NCBI GenBank assembly: GCA_001414345.1
Contig: LLCB01000035.1
Location: 62,001 to 126,000 of the forward strand
Direction of reading: 5' to 3'
Length of the DNA stretch: 64,000 nucleotides
Origin: Hymenoscyphus infarciens
Taxonomy: Eukaryota; Ascomycota; Leotiomycetes; Helotiales; Helotiaceae
Under the pieces are notes generated by a model that saw only the letters and a list, made by a program, of their open reading frames with translations, did no database searches and was not told where the DNA came from. Shown here piece by piece: positions 12,387 to 22,438 of this stretch. Each line of letters opens with the position of its first letter. Position 1 is the first letter of the stretch. A program made the translations under genes and the position numbers.

Positions 12387-13872
12387 TTATTTCTTTGGGG
12401 TTTCCTTTTTCCCTTCCGATGCAGGAGGTGCTGCATCGTGTTTGAGAATTTTGACGGCATCTTTGGTGTAGATGTAACTTAGTCCCGACCAGATTGTGGT
12501 TGTCGCTACTAGGTATCTGTTTTTTTGTTAGAAGAGTGGATACTAAAGGAGAAGGGAGGCGGTTTTTTGGGTCTCTTGAAAGAAAAACCCCGTGTGGGGT
12601 AGAATTTACGTATATGACCCCAAAAACAGAACCCAATATACCGCCGTGAGTTGAGAAAAGAAAATTTAACTTACTGCATGCCAACCATAACTGGTCCAAC
12701 CTCCACTCCCCAAAATGTAGCACCGACGAGGGGCATTGCTGTTGTAGCTCCAATAAATCCTAGTTGTAGAGCGGTATTGTATTTACTAATGGTTGTTGGG
12801 TGGACCTCGGCGGATGGAAGACTGAAATCCCAGTACCGGGAGAATGTCTTTGGTGGAGGGAGTGATATCCATCGGAAGTAGATTGCGGAGATGGCGAGGG
12901 CTACATCTCGACCGAGGATGATTACTGCGAGCCAAACTAGGGTTTGTGAGTATTTTTTGAATCCCAGAAATGAAGAGAGGGGCAAGGGATGATGTTGGGG
13001 GGTTTGGAAGAGGATTTTCGGGTGGATTATCCAATATGACTATAGCAAAAGGGAGCGGGAACAAAAAGATATAAATACCTGGAAGAGCCCCCTTGACAGC
13101 CAAACAAACCGTCAAAATAGTCATCAACGTCTTATCCGCCATCGGGTCAATCACTGTCCCAACCACAGTCTGCAAGTTCCACTTCCTCGCAATCCACCCA
13201 TCCACCAGATCTGTAATGCCTGCATAGGCAAAGAGTCCTACTGCCCAAGCATGTTGGTCATGTAAGACCAAATAACCAACTACGGGAGCGGCAACAAGTC
13301 GTGTCGCGGTGAGGATATTTGGGACAGTGTAGATATTTTCATGTGGTGTCAATGATTTGAGGGCTTTCAGAAGCGGCTTATTCTTTTTTGGTGGAGATGG
13401 TTCAGGGCTGTGATTGTGTGTCAGTCTTCATTCTTGAGGGAGAGGATATTCCGTCACGTGAACGAGATGATATTTCGTTCCTGGACAGGATTTCGAGAGG
13501 GCTCGTAAAATGACTGCTGGAAAGTCTCATTTCATTCATACCTTTGCCCACTCTCTGACCCCAATGGCCTCGATGTCGAGAACAATACGGAACTTCCCGT
13601 CCGCCATTTCCTGATTTCCCCTCTGAAAAACTGTGTTAGCGTACTGCAACACCCCCTTCTATCTCTCCCGCTCCACAAACATACCTCGAAATTGAGGTGG
13701 TGCTAAAGCTTGGCGTCCTCGATAAGGGTGCCCTCGATGTCCTCGTAGAAAATGAACTGCAACCGCTTTTACCCCAAGACAAGCGATGGCCCCTCGTCAG
13801 GGTTGTCCTTGCCCAGGTTGAGCAAGCTCCCGTGGCAGCAGATCTGATTGTCATCGGCCGAACCATCGCCAT
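12387..13872 (-). CDS. CRD1: Cardiolipin synthase (CDP-alcohol phosphatidyltransferase)
   Basis: This gene joins CDP-diacylglycerol and phosphatidylglycerol into cardiolipin in the mitochondrial inner membrane. The spliced model is 13872-13685, 13407-13079, 12936-12675 and 12516-12387, giving 302 residues. Every junction is GT-AG and in frame. Exon 1 encodes a leader rich in R, S and T and free of acidic residues for its first 50 or so positions (a mitochondrial presequence), ending FSTTSIS. Exon 2 holds the family signature DLVDGWIARKW...GTVIDPMADK, matching D-x2-D-G-x2-A-R-x8-G-x3-D-x3-D. Exon 3 contains LAVIILGRDVALA and SLPSAEVHPTTISK, typical of the eukaryotic enzyme. Exon 4 ends with a Lys-rich tail. 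The start is the ATG giving MAMVRP; another in-frame ATG lies two codons on. It stands alone beside the repeat block. Confidence 0.88.
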
Positions 13873-14083
13873 CGCATTTTGCAACAAGAGAAAGGAAAAG
13901 AGGGGAGATGGTGTGAATCGGATCAATCAAAAGTCGTGGCAAAAAGTAGTTATGAAACAGCCCTGCGATTCGAGGTGGCGGTCGGCTTTTTGGAGATGCG
14001 ATTAGCCGAGTAGGCGCGGATTTAAGCGGGGTAAGCGCGGTAGTTTTTGGGAGTAAGTAAAATATTCAGGGGTCTTAACCGCG

Positions 14084-14608
14084 TCAATGAAACGGAGAAT
14101 TTATAAGAAAGCTTTGTACATTTATTACTGGCATTACTCTTTGGATATCTTCGAGGGACTTTGTACTCTGCTTGCCCAGGCAAACGGGGAGAGCGATTGT
14201 TGATATATTTAAATGCGAGAATTCTCCGTTTCCTTTCCATATATACACGCAAAATATGACTATAATACAAATCAATTTGTCGAGATCCAGGAGTGCTGTT
14301 GGTAAAGCACCTGCAAGACGTTCCAATTGCTCGTCGAGCTCCTTCTTGACGATAGGTAAACCCAAGGAGGGATCTTCCCGGCCATAGGGCTGCAGACAGC
14401 GATCGATTTTTAATAGTGGTGCCATCTCGTCGTTAAACTGGAACCCGAAGAGCGTCTCGACTCGCCACCCGGGTAGTAAGTAGACTGCGCATTTACCAGA
14501 ATGTCTGCCCGGCACATCATTGGCCAACCACTTGGACCCTGAAAAGGCTTGGCGCAAAAGGAAGAGCATGAACTCATGGATGATGTCATATCTGAACCTT
14601 GGGAACAT
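14084..14608 (-). CDS. Hypothetical protein or gene fragment
   Basis: I do not recognise this family. A minus-strand reading frame open from about 14713 to 14084 has its first ATG at 14608 (MFPRFRYDIIHEF). It reads like protein in its first two thirds, with segments such as WLANDVPGRHSGKCAVYLLP and a Leu/Glu-rich helix-like stretch KKELDEQLERLAG. The last 60 residues look less coding (VIFCVYIWKG) and may be read-through of an intron. A possible acceptor (TTACAG) lies just upstream of the ATG, so an earlier exon is possible. It may be a real gene, a 5'-truncated remnant or chance. Confidence 0.3.
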   Translation of the reverse strand: MFPRFRYDIIHEFMLFLLRQAFSGSKWLANDVPGRHSGKCAVYLLPGWRVETLFGFQFNDEMAPLLKIDRCLQPYGREDPSLGLPIVKKELDEQLERLAGALPTALLDLDKLICIIVIFCVYIWKGNGEFSHLNISTIALPVCLGKQSTKSLEDIQRVMPVINVQSFLINSPFH

Positions 14609-14864
14609 GGCAATTGAGGGAGGGAATGGCTGCCCTGTAAGTCGCTGTCGTAGTATGATTAGATGTCTAGAAGAGACTGAAGAGGCAACATTTCTTCCCT
14701 TTAGACGCTCCAAGCACCTAGGTAGTTAGTTGTTTTGATGTTGCCGTCTAGCTGGTTCAAGAGTACAGTAGGTACGGAGTAGAGTTTTGAGTTTTCCCCA
14801 TGGTCGTGACTATGCCATTCGGAGATTCTGCTCCGGTCGGTTCTATAGTGTGAACCGTGTACTA

Positions 14865-15099
14865 GTACTATCCCCCCCCCCTAATTACCTACATTGTAAG
14901 TAAGTAATGACCCACGGGGTGGAGGCGGCGTAAACTCCTGGTAATGTCAAAGCGCTGAACCAATAAGAAGAATTAAAGTTAAACAATGGAGTGATCAAGA
15001 GGGTTCTATGGGCTGACATTACCAGGAATTTACACAGCCTCCCCCAGATCAAAGACAGGGGATTAGGTAAGTACAATGTAATTAGGGGGGGGATAGTAC
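14865..15099. mobile_element. 235-bp foldback MITE
   Basis: Both ends read GTACTATCCCCCC inward, and the similarity continues as long imperfect inverted arms: 14865-14949 against the reverse complement of 15014-15099. Shared motifs include CTAATTAC, CATTGTA, the GGTGGAGGC/GGGGGAGGC segment and CTGGTAATGTCA at the inner ends. About 64 bp lie between the arms, with no coding potential. Long arms with a short spacer are the form of a foldback-type miniature inverted-repeat element. A clear target duplication was not found. Confidence 0.8.
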
Positions 15100-15772
15100 A
15101 TGCCCTTAACCTACTATAAAAAGTCAAGCAATGCCTGGGCTAGTTGAAACTAAACAGCTACAACTAGTCCTAGCCTCTTCACTCACAGTTGAACGACGAC
15201 GGACCTACTACCTAGGTGCTAGTAGAATCTCCAACTACCCACCTGTTGCCCAATTTCTCCTTTTACAGTCCATCCGTACCTCGTCTATCTCCCCCCATTC
15301 ATCTTTTCGCTCTCTCTCCCTCCTTTCTTACAGCAGATAAGGTAGTCTACCCCTCTCAGCCTCTCCCCGCACGACCATAGCATCGCGCTATCTCGACCGA
15401 CCCCCGACGACCTCGAGCAGAGCCACTCGACATCAACACCCCCCTCCTACGAGATAATCGAATCTTCGAATCCCAAATACGTCTGCCCCAGCAGCTCCTT
15501 CGATCCACCAGCGAAGAGTGCATACGCTCTCTTGACCAGCTTCAATATACTACAACCCCGCATGTCACAGGCCATCTTTTGCCAGTTGTTTGGAACGACC
15601 TACAAGGACACATTTGCGCTATTAGACGCATCAACATATCCCCAACCTTGATGGGCCCAAGTAACGAATTCCGTCAAGTCACCAAACCATATAGGCAGAA
15701 GAAGTTCTGTAGAGTGGCGACGCTCAGCAGGCTAGGAAGGAGGAAAAACATCAAGTCGTCTGCGAGGATCAG
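15100..15772 (+). promoter_or_regulatory. Leader of the phytochrome gene with upstream ORFs
   Basis: The stretch is CT-rich around 15260-15420, as is common in fungal promoters and leaders. Two ATG-started frames precede the main start. uORF1 (15562-15651) encodes 29 residues. uORF2 begins at 15651 in a TGATG overlap with the stop of uORF1 and runs to 16028 in another frame, past the main ATG at 15773. If the transcript includes both, they would restrain translation of the kinase. An intron here could remove them. Confidence 0.4.
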
Positions 15773-18700
15773 ATGTCTACGGACACGAGCAAGACTGCGG
15801 GGAAGTCAGATGGACCACTGGAAATCAGCCCAGTCCATTCTCACAGCTCCGCAAACGCCAATGAGACTCTCCCCCAACATGACCGACCCTCTCCATCACT
15901 GCCCCTCATCCCGCCCGATGAGGACACAAAAACCCCCTTGCCCACGCCTGATGTATCAAAGAGGAGTCTGGGTTCGCATAGGCAAGAAAGACTGTCTTCG
16001 TGCAGCCTCAGCTCGGATCACCAATTAGGAACCTCCGTATCCAGTCAAGATCGTGTCTTTCCTGTCAGCAGTATTGTCCGCGTAGATTCTACACAAACAC
16101 CATCCATGCCAAACTCACATTCTGTTACCAGGACACCATCAAATATCAGTCCCCAGTATGCGCAAGACTCATCTGATCAGCATGGCCACTTTCCTCCTGG
16201 CAGCCATGTAAATATCTCCTCAATCGACAGCAACCATACCCAACGCCCAATGTCGAGATCGAGACGGCGTAGAAGCCCATTCAGGTCAGAGGCGGAAAGA
16301 AGGCAGCCGGCAGAAATAAAAAAAGAGGATCCTCTGACGACTTCCCGCCCCAGGGGACGGAGGCAAACACCCACGAACGCATACGCTGATCCAGAGCGAT
16401 ACGGAGGGGGAAGTCGAATGCAGATCTTCAATGACTGCGGGTCGGAACGGTCGTCTGAGAATCTTTCTTTCGGGTCGCTGACCTCCGATGAAAATGGTCA
16501 ACTGGGCCAACACGTTACAGCTAGATTTGAACATCAAGTTACTCCAGAGGGTCATGCATTAATTACAGGTCGAGATGGGGATACGCTACAACGCTGCGAG
16601 GATGAACCAATTCATATACCTGGTGCCATACAGGGATTTGGCGTATTGCTCTGCCTCGAGGAACAGCCTGCCGGGGAACTTTTAATCCGGATGGTTAGCG
16701 AAAACTCGAAAAAGATTATTGGCTACACCCCTCAGGATTTGTTCAAGCTGGAGAGCTTCACCGATATCCTAAGCGAGGAAGAAGCAAATAACATCTTCGA
16801 CCATCTGGATTTGATTCGCGAAGACGATGATGACTTGTCCGAGAATGGTCCAGATGTCTTTACCATCTCCATCAAATTGCCCAAACAAACTCGGAAACGA
16901 AAGTTTTGGTGTGGCATGCATATCCATCCAACATATCCAGACCGTATCATCTGCGAGTTTGAACTGGATGAAGACCTAGCCCATCCACTAGCTCCGCTCG
17001 ACGAGACGCTCGACACGCCAGAAGATACGTTGGAAAGCAATCCTACACGGGAAGAATACCAGGAGAGTACAGTCAATAGTAGCAAGCCGTTCAGACTTTT
17101 GAAAACAGCCAGGAATCGGAGAGCCGAAGCGACGGCTATGCAAGTTTTCAATGTTATGTCTCAGGTTCAAAAGCAACTAGCAGCTGCCAAAAACCTCGAG
17201 AGTTTTCTGAAAATTCTGGTCGGTGTGGTCAAGGAACTAACCGGATTCCATCGAGTTATGGTATACCAATTTGACACTTCTTTCAACGGACGTGTCGTTA
17301 CCGAACTCGTCGACCCGCGTGCGACGAAGGACCTATACAAGGGACTCAACTTTCCTGCCTCGGATATCCCACCGCAAGCGCGAGACATGTACAAAATCAA
17401 CAAGGTGCGATTATTATACGATCGGGATTTAGAAACGGCTCGCCTTATTTGTCGCTCGGTGGAGGACCTTGCACTTCCCCTTGACCTTTCGCACAGCTAC
17501 CTGAGAGCCATGTCACCGATCCACATCAAATATCTATCCAATATGGCTGTCAGGTCGAGTATGAGTATCTCGATCAACGCTTTCAATGAGCTCTGGGGTC
17601 TGATCGCGTGCCACTCCTATGGCGACAAGGGGATGCGAGTCTCCTTTCCGATCAGAAAGATGTGTCGCCTTATTGGCGATACAGCTTCACGAAGCATCGA
17701 GAATTTGTCCTACGCCTCCCGTCTTCAAGCCCGGAAACTCATTAATACCGTACCGACGGAGGCAAATCCTTCTGGATATATCATTGCTTCGTCGGACGAC
17801 CTTCTCAAACTTTTCGACGCGGACTTTGGCCTAGTCTCAATCCGAGGGCAAACCAGGATTATGGGTCAGTTGGAGCAATTCCAGGAAGCACTTGCCATGC
17901 TCGAGTATCTTCGGATGCGAAAATTCACCTCAGTCATCACTTCGCAAGACATAAAACAGGATTTCCCAGATTTACATTATCCTCCTGGATTTGATGTGAT
18001 CGCTGGACTACTGTTAGTTCCCTTGAGCGTCGGAGGGTCCGATTTTATTGTCTTTTTGCGAAAAGCACAAGTCAAGGTTGTGAAATGGGCTGGAAATCCA
18101 TATGAGAAGGTCATTAAAGAAGGAACTCAGGCCTATTTGGAACCAAGAAAAAGTTTCAAGACTTGGAATGAGACTGTGCAAGGAAAGTGTCGAGAATGGA
18201 CAGAAAACCACATAGAGACAGCCGCTGTTTTGTGTCTGGTTTATGGAAAGTTTATCGAGGTCTGGCGTCAGAAGGAGGCGGCGGAGCAGAGTTCCCGGCT
18301 AAATCGCCTCCTACTAGCAAATTCAGCCCACGAAGTCAGAACTCCGCTGAACGCAATCATCAATTATCTAGAAATTGCTCTCGAGGGGGCTCTCGATCAA
18401 GAAACAAGAGAAAACCTTGCAAAATCCCATTCCGCATCGAAATCTCTAATCTACGTCATCAACGACTTGTTGGATTTGACTAAAACCGAGGAAGGCCAAC
18501 GTTTAATCAAGAATGAAGTCTTTGATCTTCCATCTACTATTCGCGAGGCCTACAACTCCTTCAGTGGTGACGCCAAAAGAAAGGGTTTGGAATATGAATG
18601 TATCGAGCATCCTGGAGTTCCGCGGTTCGTTCATGGTGATCAGCGCAGAATAAGGCAAGCAGTGGCCAATATCATTGCGAACGCAATTCAGCATACGTCT

Positions 18701-20388
18701 AATGGTTGGATTCACGTGGAGATTTGGTTCCAAGGACTTGTAGGGTCCGAAGCGAACGTAGAAATTGTTTGCACAGACTCCGGGGTTGGAATGAGTGAAG
18801 AGAAACTCGATTCTCTTTTCAGGGATTTGGAACAGGTTAGCTCCGATACTGAAATCGTGTTGAGCGAGGACGACTCCAAGGAATCAAGTCAAAAGGAGGA
18901 GGGTGCTCGCATCTTGGGTCTTGGACTTGCCATGGTAGCCAGGATTGTCCGTAATATGGACGGGCAACTTCGTCTCAAATCAGAAGAGGGAACAGGTTCA
19001 CGTTTTGTCATACAGCTCCCTTTTCTTATTGCGGACGATGATCCTGTTTTCGCGAAAGAAAGACGTCTTTCCAAGCCATCTACTGTAGACACCGAAGCCT
19101 CAACGTCTCTTGATGCCGCGACACCGCCTCCGCCTGACACTCAGGGTGAGGTGACTCTCGTTTGGAAGCCGGGCAAAGGCGGCCTCACTCGAAAAGGCAG
19201 TGTCGATGGAATGACTAGCGTCACTAGCCTCGGGAGCTTTTCTAGTAACGGAAGCGAACGAAGCGATGTGGATAGGTTCATCAAGGCCATCTCGAGCCCT
19301 TTAAATGTTGGCGAGCCCGAGTCACCTCAGAAGATGGTGCAGCGTTCAAATAGTCGAGAGTTTGGGCAGGTGGCTCGTAGTCCAGTCCGTAATCTTCCTC
19401 TTCCTCGACCAACACGTAGCCCGAGACCTGAAAGTCTTGTAGGCTCGAGTTCGCACGGCGCTCTGGAACAAACATGTTCTTTGCCGGATGGAATCGAAGG
19501 GTTCGCATTTATCACTGATACGAAGACGATGTTACGACCAGTGAGGATGCCTGATGATTTTGCCCAAACAGATGGAGATCCAGAGACCAAGAGGGCTTCC
19601 CGGGTGGTCAATATACCAAGTGACAGGCCAACCACCATTCCCGAGGAACAAACAAAACTCAACGCGGACCATTTGAAAGTTCTTGTTGCAGAAGACGATC
19701 CCGTCAACAGCAAGATTATGCAGAAGCGATTGGAAAAGATTGGCCATGATGTGCATCAGACAGTCAATGGTGAAGATTGTGCTTCTGTCTACAACAGCAA
19801 TCCTTCATTCTTTGATGTGGTGCTCATGGACATGCAAGTGAGTATCCGTATCTTGATTCCTTATTTGCCTTTAATCAGTAAACCAAGAGATCCCCGCCCA
19901 GTCAATATTGGGGATCTATTCGGTTTGCAAGATAAATCCCGGTTCCTTCACGTATAATTTACTAACCGTTGGATCAGATGCCAATCGTTGGCGGACTTGG
20001 CTCGACCAAGATGATACGATCGACCGAGAAATTGCATCCCGAAAGGGATCTGGCGCCTCGAGCATCGTTGAATGGACGAGTGCCCATTTTCGCTGTGTCG
20101 GCTTCGTTGCTGGAACAGGATCGTCAGGTATATATCGATGGCGGTTTCGACGGCTGGATTTTGAAACCCATCGATTTCAAGCGTCTCAATACGTTACTGG
20201 AAGGGATTGTGGATGAAAATACTAGGAATAAATGTTTGTATCGAACTGGGGAGTGGGAGAAGGGCGGGTGGTTTCGGGCGAGAGATATAGGTACGGGTGC
20301 TTGTACGCCTGTTACTTCTTCGCCTGTGGTCGCTGAGCTTGAGGGCAAGGATAGTGGTGATGTTAATTGTGTTTGTGATGGTGAGTAG
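15773..20388 (+). CDS. Fungal phytochrome hybrid histidine kinase
   Basis: This is a red/far-red photoreceptor kinase of the fungal Fph family. Exons 15773-19837 and 19978-20388 give 1491 residues; the 140-bp intron interrupts the receiver domain between DMQ and MPIVGG. Domain order: a Ser/Pro-rich N-terminus (1-250); PAS with the probable biliverdin-binding Cys275 in RCEDEPIHIPGAIQGFG; GAF with PASDIP (Asp531) and DLSHSYLRAMSPIH; PHY (about 690-830); kinase H-box SAHEVRTPLNA with His853; N-box NIIANAIQHT; G-boxes CTDSGVGM and LGLGLAMV; a linker of about 280 residues; then the receiver with Asp1308/Asp1309, phospho-acceptor Asp1353 and Lys1418 in LKPIDF. All key residues are present, so it should be functional. 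Paralogue assignment cannot be made here. Confidence 0.93.
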
Positions 20389-21740
20389 ATGTTTTGTTTG
20401 TAGATGATTGCATGAGAGGTTTATGGGTTGGGAAGGAATTTTATGGATGGCAGCATAGGGGGAAAATCCCCAGGGTACATTGATTAACTTGCGCCTTAAT
20501 TTGATTGGAGATGATAGAATTGCAGGGAGGAAAAAAGGGGGAAAACGTGTAGCGCTGTACTATTGTGCTATGGTGTTTTTCTTTTTAGTTTACCTCTTCG
20601 CTCATTCTTTTTTTGTAAAGGTTCCATGCCTACCTGGTTGCCTGCTTGCCCTGCCCGTCCTAGAATAGAATACCCTAGATGAGAAATTTGAGATGTTTAA
20701 TGACTGCTTGGCTTCTTCTTTTTTTGCTCCACCTTATTTCTCTGGTTTTTGCTTGTGGGGGTTTTCATCAAGAAGGGGGCGAGTCGCTTCATTGTGATGG
20801 GTATGGCATCTTATTTTCTTTCTTCTTGCGCAGGAGGCTGGTCGACGCGGCATGGGATTGAGGTATCATCGAGTTCACGCATACTCTCTGGTGCATGCTG
20901 TTGTTGTCAAAACTCAAGCTGGGAAGCGAAGGTAGTTTTGCTTTACAACTAAACGGTTTGTTGGAGGTGAGTCGACGGTAAATCCGAATTCGGTGGTACG
21001 AGTCCCAGTATTTCTTCTCGGGGGATGTGCTTTCGTGGACTATGGTGACGAGGTCAAGGGACTGGAATTATCAACTATCACGGTATGTTGGGTGTCTGAT
21101 ATGTTTGGGCTGGGTTGTCCTTGACTCTATTTCCAACGTGTAATGAACGGCTCGAGATTTCTTGGCATGTTCTTCTCAACTTTCTCTTTCTGGTGTGTTT
21201 TATACACAGGTCGCTGAGTTGTGGGGGTTGTTGGGTGGGGTTGGGCGGCGTCGTGGGTTTGATTTTGAGATTATTAGAGAGGGGTTCAAAGATGTTAGTG
21301 TAGATGTGTGTGATGATAAGTTGGCGACAAGTCTTAGTTGACTTGAAATGGACTGTTTTTTTCTGCTTTATTTGGAAAGATAATGAGGTTTTCTTGATTG
21401 TGTACCCATTCTCACTTCTTACACCACAGACGAGCCTATAACCCACCACTACAGGCAAAAAACACCTCAATTCAAAAGTGTCAAGACATCACTTATTTAT
21501 TGACCTCACATTCTAAGGAGATGAGCGAATAGAACGAGTCGGTGGGTGACCAAACTCATGCGGAGCTGGAGACGAGGGCGCAGAAAATTCCTGGAAGTAG
21601 GTGTAAACCACTACCCTCGCTCTTGAAACAAAGACTAGGAAGAAAGGCTACTGGAGAGAACGTGGTTTGTTAGATGTTTGACGTGATTCGGTAGTAAACT
21701 TTTTAAGTTTTAGGTTTCGATATTGGGAAGGGAAGGTAGA
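20389..21740. other. Intergenic stretch, no gene seen
   Basis: Normal base composition. It presumably holds the 3' end of the phytochrome transcript. Short open frames on both strands lack family features, and none has convincing coding bias. Nothing further recognised. Confidence 0.5.
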
Positions 21741-22433
21741 GCGTCCTGAAAGTCTAAAAGTCCAAAAACAGCTAAATCACAAATCGCAAATCGCAAATCG
21801 CAAAAGCCAAGTATTTGTAGCCAGATTAACTAAGGCCTCTAAGAGCTATAGCTAATCGTAACTTATATTATGCTATCTACTTACTCTCTTGCTCCTTATT
21901 CTATTCTTTTATAAATTAAATATACTAAGAGAGTATAGATGAGAGTATAGGTGAGAGTGTATAAGAGAGAGAGTAAGAGAGTGAGCAAACATTTCGGAGG
22001 AAAGTTTTTCCTAGCGTAGGTAAGGGGAGTTTAAGGTAGCTAAAGTAGTAAACAATCCCCTCTCTCTCTTCCTCTCTTCCTCTCTTCATCTTACTCCCCC
22101 TCTCTCCCCCTTATTTATCTAGAAACAATAGGAAGAATACGATACGAGAGTTAGGTAATAGGTAGTAAAGATACAATAGTGAGGAGACGATAGATAGCGA
22201 GGGGGCGATATACACGTGATACTTATTCTCCCTCTCTATTCTTTGATTAGCTAGTCACTATGGTTAAGACTGTTTAGTCTTAATATAGAGAGAGGGGGGA
22301 GAAAGAGGGAGAGGGAATTTAATTATTCTCCTTTTTACTTATAGAAAGTAACATTTTGCGATTTACGATTTACGTTTTACGATTTACGATTTACGATTAC
22401 GTCGTTTTTGGACTTTCGTAGATTCAGGATGCC
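21741..22433. mobile_element. 693-bp terminal-inverted-repeat element with heptamer-repeat ends
   Basis: The left end reads GCGTCCTGAAAGTCT, then AAGTCCAAAAAC, then reiterated AAATCGC units. The right end is its inverse: TTTACGA/TTTGCGA units, then GTTTTTGGACTTTCG, then GATTCAGGATGCC. The arms are 60-75 bp and imperfect. GTAGA stands directly outside both ends (21736-21740 and 22434-22438), a plausible 5-bp target duplication. The interior is partly depleted in CA/TG near 21830-21960 and has CT-rich and GA-rich runs (22060-22110, 22280-22310). It encodes no protein, so it is non-autonomous. Confidence 0.72.
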
Positions 22434-22438
22434 GTAGA

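Noticed and set aside
13697..14005. Plus-strand frame of 102 codons opposite cardiolipin synthase exon 1
   Set aside because: It is antisense to the mitochondrial presequence exon and shows no family features.
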